64,000 bases of DNA from Morinoia aosen (Eukaryota > Arthropoda > Malacostraca > Amphipoda > Talitridae): the NCBI GenBank assembly GCA_030386875.1, contig CM059557.1, forward strand, positions 58,606,514-58,670,513. Direction: 5' to 3'. A program made the position numbers and the translations under genes. This document shows positions 1 through 10,334 of this stretch, piece after piece. Position 1 is the first letter of the stretch. Each line of letters starts with the position of its first letter. Below the pieces are notes generated by a model. It saw nothing but the letters and a program-made list of their open reading frames with translations. It had not been told where the DNA came from and ran no database searches.

Positions 1-2238
1 AGTCTCTTGTTTACGTTATATTGGATTTGTCGGTCTGAGGTATGAAGTCACAATGGTATATTATACAATAACAACCTCAGTGTGCCCAACTGAGTTCAAT
101 TAGAGTTGAAGAATAGGTGGCACTGAAGAGACCCTTCTGAGACTAATTCTGATACAAGAATGAATACTCCTCTCGGTACGAGCTTATGTAGAAGCTATTG
201 CCGCAGCTATCCTCTAAAGACGTTGGTAGCTAGCCTATGAGTAATTGCCCTTGCCGCTGCTGCTCGGCCATGCTACCCAGAACGATTTTTGTACTGTCTG
301 TGCTGCCGTGGTTAGTCGCCTTTGCTGCTGAGCCCTCGTCGTTGTTGTGGGACATGTAGGCTTCCTACCATCAACACGTGTAGCATAGACCGCTAGTGCT
401 ACTCTACATTGGTTGTGGATGAACTATTTCCTATTTCTATCATGTCTCAAAGTGAACGACGAGCTAACACTCCCAGGTCATGGGATTACTTTTCACTTCC
501 TTTTTTGTTTATTCACATACTTTTAACAATAAAAACACAAGTAAACACGGAAAATATAACCATATGCGTACAGTAATATCCTACCTACTTACAGATTACC
601 CTAACAAAATACACACAACCATAACGCAGAGGTTACCTATACTAGGGATAACCCAGCGTGGCAGCAACCCTAGTGCGACTTCCCCTCAGCAACCACGGCC
701 AACCCAAGTCGGGCTTGCAGGAGTGCAAGGGGAGGGACCGGAGCGCAGCGGTACAGGGGTACAGAAGCGATAGGTGCAAGAGCAATGCCGCAGCTAGCGA
801 TGCCGGAGTGCAACAGGAGCTGCCTGAGCACAGCAGGAGATGCGAGGTGCGGCAGTGGCAGATGCCAGAGTACCGCCGAGGTGCCAGCGTATGGCAGCGG
901 CACTTCCACGATGACAGGACGTCCACGGAAGAATCAGCTGTTGTGAGCTGTCCCTTGGCCCCAAGGTTGTGGCAGACATGACAGAGCTTCGGGTGATGGC
1001 TTTGGTGTCTCCCGTCGGGTTCAACTCCCGCTTTCCGATTGGAGGTTGATTGGAGGTTTGGAGGTCTTCCTGCCAATCCACCACGCATAATAAATAATAA
1101 CTTACAATGATAATACAAGCAATATAGTACATAATTTCTCACTTTTACCTAATTAATAATCAATATCATTTACAATAAATACTTCAATAAATCAAACATT
1201 CTTTTATTTCTCTTCTTTTAATGTGCTTATTACACTTACCCTTGCTTGTTGATGCTGCTATAAACAATTAGCCTGTATAATATTATGCTGCACTTGGAAC
1301 TTTGTCTCTACCAGTTAACAGTAATAACTCTGTTTTGAAACAGAAAAATAGGGGTTAGGGGAATAGGCAGATTGCACCATCTCAAAAGCAAATACGGTTT
1401 AGGAGACTGATGAATCGCCCCATTACATCGTCACCTCTACCTCAGTTGCTGGGAAGCAGGTAATGTCTCCAACGGTCGCAGAGCTATTCTGCTTGGTACA
1501 GCACCGCTTTCTGCTGAGGTTTTGCTGAATTCGCTGATTCGTTATCGGACGTATCGCGAGTCAGGGCAAGCGTCCACCCGTTCTTCGCCGTGATCTGTTG
1601 CCAGCCAAGGCAACCATTATGGTGGGTAATTTCCATGGTACGCAGTTATGTATTAAAGTACACAACACGCTGGCTGTAGGCAGCGAGGTCATGAGCAGCG
1701 TAAGTTGGCCAGTGGCTGCGCTCGTGTGAGGTTCATGTCATGCACGAGGTTCATGGTCATGCGTTTGGTGCATTGACCTTGGTGTTGATAGGCAGTTGGA
1801 CTGCAGCAGTGTTAATCTACGTGACTGTAACGGTCAGAGCCTTGTGCAGAAAGTGGTCCATAGGTTGGGCTTGAGGCAAGGCAGTGAGTGGTTATAGGGG
1901 CTTTGGAAGAAACCACGCAGCAGCTGGGCTGCGGTGCTGAAAAGCACGGTGCCCACCCGCACAAAGCAGCTGGGCTGTGTGCGTTGTGAAGGTAAGAACG
2001 TCTGCAAAGTAGCTGAGCTTTGTTTCCCACACAAACTCCTTATATGATGTCCAGTTTAGTCTTATTTTTTACAAGTTCCTAAAAATCATACCCAAAAATA
2101 AGCATGTTTGTCAGGTTAAGATTTCTGTTGGTAAATATCTGGAAATAGGTCATGCCACTTTACTCACTGTAACATCCATTTCTTATATAAGCTGTTGTGC
2201 TCAAAGTGTAATTCCTGAATTTATTTTGTGAAATTGTT
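1..2238. other. Upstream DNA, no gene recognised
   Basis: No coding region here can be supported. The open frames at about 640-1140 overlap on both strands, show no family motif, and sit in a locally GC-rich patch (650-1030). A 14-base stretch at 1016-1030 resembles a Pol III B box (GGTTCAACTCC), so an old tRNA-derived SINE is possible, but I could not find a convincing A box or tail. Nothing else is recognised. Confidence 0.5.
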
Positions 2239-2593
2239 CCCTCAGGGGGATACAACTTTTGTATCTATGGGAATTAGCGCTCCCAGGGGAAAAATGCGAG
2301 GGCCCGAGCTGAGAGTTAGGTAGGCCTTTTTTTTGTTGAAAAAAAATGTTTTTCGTTATGTTGAGGACCACCTTTTTTCGGTTCACTACTGTCCTGTTTT
2401 TCAGCACCTCTAACTTTCTTCTTCAACTTTTATCTTATTTCATGAACTTCTTTCTTATCTTACTGCTTCTATGTCCTTTTTGCATAGATTCCTCATTCAC
2501 TTATCTCTATACTAAATGGTGCCTTCCTCTCCTCGATACGCTCTTTTTTTGTAGCGGTTAGGGAGGCTTAAACTAACTTATAATCTTAATCTT
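2239..2593 (+). mobile_element. SINE-like retroposon, copy A (full length)
   Basis: This is a member of the commonest dispersed repeat in the window. In order it has a CCCTCAGGGGG head, the dyad GATACAA-N3-TTGTATC, a GGGAATTAGCGCTCCC dyad, the GAGGGCCCGAGCTGAGAG block, a pyrimidine-rich body with CGGTTCACTACTGTCCTG, CATAGATTCC, a GGGAGGCTTAAACTAAC block and a TAATCTTAATC tail. Short open frames inside it occur on both strands and are not conserved between copies, so it is not coding. I found no clear target-site duplication for this copy. Confidence 0.85.
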
Positions 2594-5510
2594 GAATGCG
2601 CAAAAAGTTGCTGCATAGCTAGCCGTGGGTTCCTTTCATATTTCATTGTAATTTTATAACTACATTGAAAAATCTATGGAAAAACACAATACTTTAAATT
2701 TTTTTTTTAAATTTCATGAAAAATAATCTATTGCGAGTGTTAAAACAAGCCCACGTGCAACTATGCAGCAACTTCTTACGCATTCAATGAGATCTAAATC
2801 ATTGCTCTACAATAATAACTTTTGGCGGAGATAGCTTTTGTCGAGAATATGTTCAGAATGATCAAATTTTGCGAATTAAAAATGATAATTCTTGTAATTG
2901 TGTGTAATGTAACAAATTTGTGCTTACGTAAAAAGTTGTGTCTTGAAATATCTCAGAAAATCCCAGCAGCCAGAGGGGTCGCTTCAACATGAATGTTTTA
3001 TGTCGCTTCAACATGTATGTTTTTTACGCCTGTATGTTTTCTTTCAACTCAGCAATGTTAGGAGGCTGCGATAAGGTGCGAGAGCCAAACGATGTATGTT
3101 TACAGTGTGTGTTGTTTCTGGAGGGGACTTTGGCAAATCTTTCATTAGGGCGAGCCCTTGGGAAACCTGAGACGCGCGGAAAAATGCCTACACAAGCGCG
3201 AACAAAGTCGCCTTCTTGTCAAAGATAAATCGACACATAAATCGCGACCCTTGAGCTGCGAGGGTGAACGGAGTAACGGCTTCGAAGGAGCCTGAGCGTG
3301 GGATACAATGAGGCTAAGGAAAAATAAATAAAGACGAACTGCGGGACTACCAATGAGAAGAGATGTGGGCGGTCACTGGCAGGGTCTGAGGATTCTTATA
3401 GGCCGAAGGTGAGAGTGAACAACCCGCGAAGAAAATACGCCAAGGCTCAGGGCGTCTGAGGAACAATGGACAGTTCGACCGGCGAAACCGTAACGTGAGG
3501 TGCAACCAAGAAACGCGGGTGTGTTCACAATAACAAGCGTGCTTAATGCAATAATAAGAAAAGTGGCTATATTGAAAATTATACTAAGTTTCACGCTATA
3601 ATGTAATCCAGGAAGTAACACATATCTCGTTTCACTTGCAGAAAATTTACGTGTTCCCGTCACCACGTTCACAAAGGGGAAATTTATCAAAACATAACAC
3701 ACCGTGGGAGTTATTGATGGAACATGGAGATGCTGCACTAGAAGGGAGGGTAATAGATGCATTTCTTAAAAAAAGAAAGAGTAAAGATAGTGTTGAGATA
3801 AATATTGCGATAATTATTTGTCATTCACACATTGATGCGCTTAAAAAGTAACAAGTTAAATTTTTATCTTTGGCAGGCGGGACGGTTATTCAGTCATACA
3901 TCTGAGGATTGATCAGCTCGAATGAAGGGAATCGACGTGTGAACATGCTGAAACGTAATGAGCAAGATAACGTCCTCACTAGACATTTTCTGAACAGTGC
4001 ATAAGATAGGCCTTTGAACTGAAGCGAGTCGCGGACGAATTTTGTGGTTGAAGTGACCTTCGCCTACTGGGCTGCTGGGGGGCGCTGAGATATTGTAGGC
4101 ATTATTTGTGTTATGTTTGGGTGCATAAGCAATCTGCGGTTAAAGGCTGGCCAGCCAATGTTTCTGTGTAATTATGTGATGTAAGTCATTTGACGTATGC
4201 TATCTGATTCCATTACTTAATTAGCATTATTCCTAACACCATTCATTGTGTGTGCGCTCATTAATGTTTGTATGACGTATAACTGGAAATTATAAATGTT
4301 AAGCATAGTTCATCCTGTGTATCATGCCCCACCATATTAGAAGCGATCAATCGTAACACCAAGGAGGGCGCCCAGAAAATGCGCTGCGTAAGTGGGTCAG
4401 CGATCCCCGGTGAGTACCTTTATTTGTAGTATATGTACTGTAATTGCCGATTATAATTCATTTAATTTGTGTTGTGTATGTAGCCTGGAGGTGTGCCATT
4501 CCTCTATTCCGAGAACCTGATCTTCTTGTTAATGAATTGTTAACAAGGAGGTGAAGGGGCGATTTCTCGTGACACTTTTGAAAATACCCTATTTTTTCCT
4601 TCATATTTCCAGTTATCTTCGTAATTATTTTTAAGAAGGGAAATAGCCTAGATATTCATTCCATATTTATTTTAAAATTACATACGTGGGCCAAATTTAA
4701 AAGATCTAGATTTCATGTAAGAAATGTGGCAGCCATTTTCTTGATTCTGGGTAGACGTCTCCCTTAACCCCTTCCCCAACAATTTTTTTGTTAAAAACAT
4801 TTTCTTTTTCAGACTAATTTTTCATTTTGGTTCTATTTAGTATTTTTGATGCTTGTAATGAAAATAGTTTCTAATTTTTTTTCTTCCCATTTATGTGGTC
4901 AACTGTTTATTTTGGAAATACCTTTGTCGGCAAAAACAAGTCAAATAGTCATTGTCTGATGTCGAGAAATAGTCATTGTCGGATGAACTGGCAGAGTTTT
5001 CAGAAGTAATCAAGCTTCTGAGGGAAGGTTCATTTTTACTAACTTCTGTTGAACTAGACATTTGGGGTGTAACACTTGAAAATGGTACAAAAAAATGAAT
5101 GGAAATGTGGATGCAAATAACATCCATCCAACGTCAATGACTGTCGGAGCAAGTCTAGTAACAATGTCCTTGAAATCTCACAGCTCTACCCTATTGCATA
5201 GCCAGGCGTACAATTTGACAAGAATACCCGTTTCACATGTAGAATGGCTCACAAAGGCTTAAAATTAACAAATATATACAAATGTAGCTGGTTTTTGAGG
5301 GTAAAGTTTTAGACGAGTATACACATTGACGACTGAAAAACGAACATTTTGTGAAAACGTGTATACACGTTTCTGCCGGGGAAGGGGTTAACTTGGTGTT
5401 CATCATGAGAGACCACTATTTGTGGCTTGTATTTTGTCATAGTCATTTCTAATGCAATCTTTTTCTATGAGGAAAAGCTGAAAAAAATCTGGTAACTTCT
5501 GCAGCATCAT
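2594..5510. other. Intergenic DNA, no gene recognised
   Basis: Mostly AT-rich sequence with only short shadow frames. A GC-richer block at about 3050-3530 shows no family motif. Around 4360-4380 the word GGCGCCCAG resembles a retroelement primer-binding site, but no bounded LTR or downstream gag/pol could be found. No coding exon or RNA gene is supported. Confidence 0.45.
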
Positions 5511-5529
5511 TTTTACTATCAGAAAATGC

Positions 5530-5620
5530 AGTATGGCAGTATCGGTCATTTTTACTGGTATCGGTATTGGCAAAATTCGGCCGATACTTTTGCAATACTT
5601 TTCAATAATACGTAATTTAT
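5530..5620. mobile_element. GTATCGG-rich subterminal block of a hAT-like remnant (left)
   Basis: Several copies of GTATCGG or its complement CCGATAC lie within 90 bases. The same motif cluster recurs at 7562-7620 and 8134-8200, and the latter ends in GTATCGGTGCATC. Dense short subterminal repeats next to a TGCACCGATACC-like end are typical of hAT-superfamily elements. I see no transposase between the two clusters, so this may be one internally deleted element or two fragments. Confidence 0.4.
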
Positions 5621-6619
5621 CATGAAAATGAAGGTCGTAAATTGTGAAAGTATAAGTATCTAACCTAATAATACCCGTTGTGTGTTTATTTATATATTTC
5701 TTCATATGTTTGTTTGATGTCCGCTTCTTCAAGAAACATAGGATGTCTGAGTATGCGGTATCATAAATACCAAACATCTCAGTGTAAAATTGAAAGATGC
5801 CCCTTACATGCATTGATATGTTTGAGATTTTATCAGGATAGCTTTGGTTAGGATAGGTTAGGACAGGAAAGGTTGAGTAATGCTCACAGAATTTTTTCAC
5901 GGGTCCTCGTAACCTAATGATGACGTCCATAGAATTTCCACAGGCCCTGCTACGCCATAAAAAACCCTTGGTTTATTTGTTTGGAGTCCACTACTTCCAT
6001 TTCTCTTTCATGCTCATAAATGTAGCCATAATGACCGTATCTGTGATATGAGTTTCACCAATGCGCAAGTACAACAATATTTTTTATTACGGGTACTGCT
6101 ATGATAAATATATTTGTTAGTCATCCACGTCTGCAAAGTATGTTTGAGAAAGGTATTGAATTGTCATTTTTGGCGGGCCGTGCACACTATGTAGTAATCA
6201 AATAAAGAGCCTATTCATACCTAGTAAATTAGTTAACTAACTGTTGAATTACAGCGTTTAATCAGACCCGCTAACTGAATTTACTGCTTTTAATTCTTGA
6301 GTCACGTACGGTCAGTGAGTGAAAGCTATGTAGCATGAATAGTTAAACACAGTAAAAACACAGTAGCAACATAAAATTATTATACTTTTACAACTTGAAC
6401 CTATATAGTTTTACCCAATTTCTATTTCTTAACGTATGTGACAAGCTAACAAAAATCAAACCAAATGAAGAAAGTTGAAGGTGCATTTTGAAGTTTTTGT
6501 AAAATTAATATAGAAGTGGCTGAAAATGCTATTTTAATTTAGTATGTAAATTGCCGTACATTATAAATCCTGCATTTTTCTTCTATTTTAAGATATTTAA
6601 AAAATTCACGAACAATCTT

Positions 6620-7142
6620 ATAATTGGTTGCGTTTTTGTGGATCTTTTCGGTTTTGGGTCCTATAGAATGAAAATGTTTTCTTTTTGCCAAATTGTGTAT
6701 TTTGATATGAAAAACACTGAAATGATAACCATTTTGTGAAGAAATTTTTTATTATGTGTTACTAACCTAACCTAATCTAACCAAGGGTATAATTTCAAAC
6801 ACCTCACTGTTAATCAAGGTGAAAACTTTGGGGACCCTGAAATAGGTGCACACACGCAAATGATTGAGAGTACAAGCATAGTCTAAAAATGGAAAAAAAA
6901 GTCAGGGAGGCACTCACCGACAAATGATGGACTCATATCTATGTGAATTTGCGTGGCAAAAATGTACCGAGAAACCGCAGTATTTGCATAAAATTTTAAT
7001 GCATGTATGCAAATTTCAGGCTTAATAAATAATTTCTTCACAAAATGGTTATCATTTTTGTGTTTTTCACACCAAAATACATATTTTGGCAAAAAGAAAA
7101 CATTAAAATTTGATGGGCCCCCAAACCAAAAAGAGTAGAGTT
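6620..7142. repeat. Imperfect palindrome (foldback), ~120-base arms
   Basis: The segment at about 6625-6755 (GGATCTTTTCGGTTTTGGG through TTTTGTGAAGAAATT) is repeated in inverted, diverged form at about 7022-7140 (AATTTCTTCACAAAATGG through CCCCAAACCAAAAAGAG). The spacer is about 265 bases. A short CCTAACCTAATCTAACC run lies in the spacer at about 6765-6782. It is probably a decayed foldback or TIR element between the two GTATCGG clusters. Open frames within the arms are a by-product of AT-rich inverted sequence. Confidence 0.6.
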
Positions 7143-7561
7143 TGTTCCTGCACACTGTGTGTTAGTACATACGCATACTACTTGCGTTGACGCTGCTATT
7201 TCTGAAACTAAATGCTACATTATATTACTATTTTATGCCTGTAAATGGAGAAAAAATATCATTTTTAATGAATCTAGTCAGATAATAACCTCAGCTGGCA
7301 AATAAAGATTGTTTAACAGTGTTTACTTGTTTGTTCATACATATTGATAATATTATCATACAAAATAAAGTGGAAAGATGACGCAATCGAAAAACTTTAT
7401 GCGGGAAACGAATCAAACGATGTAGTTAACATAGCAAGAGCAGTTGTATCATTCCTAATCAAAAACTTTGTCAATATTGTTATGTTATTAGATATATTAG
7501 TAAATAATTTTATTATAACACCCATGTAGGGCTTATAATGATTTTACTTTGATATAATTGT

Positions 7562-7620
7562 AAAAGTATCAATATCGGTTGTAGTATCGGTCAAAGTATC
7601 TGTATTTTCAAGTATTGGAG
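7562..7620. mobile_element. GTATCGG-rich block, left part split by the solo LTR
   Basis: GTATCGG-type repeats run up to TATTGGAG at 7620, are interrupted by the solo LTR, and resume as GGAGTATCGG at 8134. Removing the LTR and one GGAG restores a continuous GTATCGG array. That shows the LTR inserted into this older element. Confidence 0.5.
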
Positions 7621-8133
7621 TGTAACGACCACGAGCCTGATAACGTTTAGTTACTGGAAACCGACCTGTCAGGATGCCGGCCAGACAGGGAATAGCTACT
7701 CAGGCTTAAATAGCTAAGGCCAGATACGAGGTCAAAGTACAGCACGGACAAGTCAAGAGTATATATTAAAACAGGGGAATGATAATTCACAGAACAGACT
7801 CAGGGCGGGTCTCGCAATAGCAGTCTTTCGTACACGAAACCGTGGCTCTACCGCTGACTGACCACCCTGGCAAAACACCTTAGGCGTTACCCAGTAAAAT
7901 AGGCATAGGAATAGAGCAAGCACTACATGGGGCACTTACAAACATCAGGCAACCCGCTTTATTAGCCTGCTCTCGGAGACAAGTGCACACCATGAAGGTT
8001 CCGACGCAACTGCCTACTCCAGTCGAGCAGCCGCCCACTTTAGCTGCAGCCAAGCAGCAGTAGGACGGAGCTCCATGTGCACGCCAGCGGTACAGTTGCC
8101 GTACACAATACGTAGTGAAGTCTCTTCACTACA
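7621..8133. mobile_element. Solo LTR, 513 bp, with GGAG target duplication
   Basis: The segment starts TGTAACGACC and ends CTTCACTACA, the TG...CA ends of an LTR. It is flanked on both sides by GGAG (7617-7620 and 8134-8137). It interrupts a GTATCGG array that becomes continuous when it is removed. No internal gag/pol or second LTR is present, so it is a solo LTR left by recombination. A 4-base duplication fits some Ty3-type elements, but the superfamily cannot be fixed from the LTR alone. Confidence 0.75.
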
Positions 8134-8205
8134 GGAGTATCGGTATCGGCCAAAAAAATGGGTATCGGTATTGGTATCGGCCTAAAAAGTGGTATCGGTG
8201 CATCA
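8134..8205. mobile_element. GTATCGG-rich terminal block of the hAT-like remnant (right)
   Basis: The block is dense in GTATCGG and TATCGGCC and ends GGTATCGGTGCATCATTAAC, immediately before a 5'-truncated retroposon. On the complement it reads TGCACCGATACC, an end form common in hAT elements. Assignment to hAT is an inference from end form and subterminal repeats, because no transposase is seen. Confidence 0.45.
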
Positions 8206-8381
8206 TTAACCTTGATCTTGTTTCATGAACTTTTTTCTCATCTTACTGTTTTTATGCCCTTTCTGCATAGATTCCACGTTCCCTTAACTCCCTACTAAAT
8301 AGTGCCTTCTTCCTTCCTCTCTTTGGATCTCATTTGTTGTGGATAGGGAGGCTTAAACTAACTAATAATCTAATCTAATCT
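8206..8381 (+). mobile_element. SINE-like retroposon, copy B (5'-truncated)
   Basis: This is the 3' half only: TTGTTTCATGAAC, CATAGATTCCACG, ACTCCCTACTAAATAGTGCC, GGGAGGCTTAAACTAACTAATAATC and the TAATCTAATC tail. The lack of the hairpin head shows 5' truncation, as expected of target-primed reverse transcription. Confidence 0.8.
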
Positions 8382-8656
8382 GTTGAAATAGAATAGGTTT
8401 TTGCAAACCATATATTTTTTGTCCTTTGCTGTCTTGTTTTAAATATCTATTACTTTTCTTCATCTTTTATCTTTTTCTTTACACTTCCTTCTTAACCTAC
8501 TGTTTCTAAGTATAAAGGACCTTTTTTGAAACACCTTGTGAATTAACTCTGCATTCCCTTGACTCCATCTAAATGGTGCTTCCACCCTTTCTATTGTTGA
8601 AAAATCTTTGAGTCTGAAAGGTTTAAAATGTAAAACTAACTTGAAATCCAATTAGT
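8382..8656 (+). mobile_element. SINE-like retroposon, copy C (old, diverged)
   Basis: It starts directly after copy B with GTTGAAATAGAATAGG, a block that lies upstream of the body in full copies. It then continues with diverged versions of the same order: CTTACTGTTTCTA, CCCTTGACTCCATCTAAATGG, AGGTTTAAAATG. It is an older member against which copy B abuts. Confidence 0.55.
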
Positions 8657-9237
8657 ACCACAAGCATAATTACAACTTTGAATGTACATATGATTGAATT
8701 TGCATAGGTTCATATCAGCAATTGTACACCAGCTCCGCCAGCCTTGTTGCTTTCATTTCTCTTTTTTTTTAATTTTTGGCCTTGCTTGCACTCTATGCAA
8801 TTAAAGTTAGTTTCATCACATATTTTCTCATCCTCTAAACAGTTGCCTAATTTCAAAGCCTCAGTTGTGTTACAATGAATCAAAATATGGAACCATTCTA
8901 TAAGGATGTGTTCTGGGCATTTCAGATTGTGCTCTTAATATACAATTTTTTAGTGTCTTGAGGATTTAAAATACAGTACTGTGAGGTGTTCTCAATATAA
9001 AAATTTCAGTTTGAAAGTGACCTGACAAACAGTGACCAAACTTAAAAATCCTAAGCTTGGAAAAAGATCTGTATGCTTTCTGCCAAGTGACTGTTACCAT
9101 TGGCATCATTCAAGAAAAGCAATGTTCATTTGTGAGATTTACGTCTTGTGGATCAGTGTAGCACCGATGGAGTAGACAGTTGCTGGACTTCAGGGGGTAA
9201 AAGTAGAGTGGGAATTGGGGATCATGGCATTTGAACC

Positions 9238-9273
9238 TTTTATATATATATATATATATAAAATATATCCGTA

Positions 9274-9305
<32 letters not shown>

Positions 9306-9308
9306 GTA
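9238..9308. repeat. (TA)n microsatellite
   Basis: Nearly pure TA dinucleotide runs are broken by AAATATATCCG and a few G/C positions. It is a low-complexity tract, and open frames through it are meaningless. Confidence 0.9.
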
Positions 9309-9330
9309 TTCACTAGCTACAGGCAGTTAC

Positions 9331-9690
9331 ACTCCTCAGGGGGATACAACTATTGTATCTATGGGAATTAGCACTCCCAGAGGGACTATGTGAGGGCCCA
9401 AGCTAAAGGTTAGGATAGCTTTCTTTCTGTTAAAATAACATAGGTTTATGTTTCGTAACTGACCATTTTTTTTCGGTTCACTGCTGTCCTGTTTTTCGGC
9501 ACCTACTAGTTTCTTCTTCAACTTTTTCTTGTTTCATGATCTTCTTTCTTAGCTTTCTGTTTCTGTGCCCTTTCTGCATAGATTCCGCGTTTCCGTAACT
9601 CCATACTAAATGGTGCCTTCTTCCTTCTTCTCTTTAGATAGCCTTTGTTGCGGATAGGGAGGCTTAAACTAACTAATAACCTAATCTAAT
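9331..9690 (+). mobile_element. SINE-like retroposon, copy D, with 14-bp target duplication
   Basis: A full-length copy from ACTCCTCAGGGGGATAC to the TAATCTAAT tail. CTACAGGCAGTTAC stands on both sides (9317-9330 and 9691-9704), a 14-base target-site duplication. This defines the element boundaries and shows insertion by an LINE-type target-primed mechanism. Confidence 0.9.
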
Positions 9691-10247
9691 CTACAGGCAG
9701 TTACTACAAACACTGGGAGAATTTCCCCTTAATAACTGTTTAAGGGTTAAGGAGAAGCTAGCTTGTTATTTGGGTAAGGGTTTAAATTAGTTTGCCTGAT
9801 GTTGGGGTTTTGTGGTTGTTTTGTAAGGTTGGTTGTTGGTGTTCCAATGGTCTACTGCTCACTTTCAGGCTCATGGTGAATGGGTGTGTTTTTGTTGGAG
9901 CTGGCAAGTGGGGCTGTGCTGCCCCTTAAGGTCTGGGTGCTCAGCTTTGCCATTCTAGCTTTGAAGGTTGCTATTAGGAAAAAGTTACAGAGATAAGTTT
10001 TTTTCTGTACACTCAATAAGGAAAACTTTACTTTTTGCTCAACATGAAATAAGATCAAATAAAACTTGTCTTGATGTTTAACCAAATCATACAATGCTTT
10101 CCTGCAGTAAGGCCAGGCTAAAATTGTGATGAGCTGGTCTTTTAATAACTTCTAGTATTTTACTACTTAATTGTGCTATTTTTTGAGCAGATGATATTAG
10201 GATAATTATATTCAACTTTGTGTTAGACACATTTTATTTTCCTAATT

Positions 10248-10334
10248 ATGTCTATAGATTTTGAAAATTTTGACAGAAGAGACTGCACAATTATCACCAA
10301 GGCAGTGAAGACTGGAGACCCCCAGAATGTTAAG
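10248..10334 (+). CDS. ASB-like gene, exon 1 (residues 1-29)
   Basis: It encodes [11 protein letters not shown] through GDPQNVK and ends AAG|GTGACT in phase 0. [16 protein letters not shown] is the helix-turn-helix start of an ankyrin unit. A pyrimidine-rich run and TAG at 10257 make a plausible 3' splice site. If it is used, the exon starts at 10258 and the first three codons are intron. Confidence 0.7.

Noticed and set aside
1016-1030. Pol III B-box-like word as a tRNA gene or SINE
   Set aside because: No cloverleaf can be drawn and no A box at a suitable distance. Kept only as a remark.
2346-2561. 71-codon frame [11 protein letters not shown]..., repeated at 19430 and 39904
   Set aside because: It lies in the pyrimidine-rich body of the retroposon family. 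Copies differ by frameshifts, the reverse strand is also open, and hydrophobic residues follow from the T-rich sequence.
4363-4400. GGCGCCCAG at ~4365 as a retroelement primer-binding site
   Set aside because: No LTR end directly upstream with a matching second LTR or duplication, and no gag/pol downstream.
5403-5930. 175-codon minus-strand frame
   Set aside because: It spans the edge of a GTATCGG-rich element, has no recognised domain, and is AT-rich with no splice or start support.
6757-6785. CCTAACCTAATCTAACC as an interstitial telomere
   Set aside because: Only two to three imperfect CCTAA units, too short and degenerate to call telomeric.
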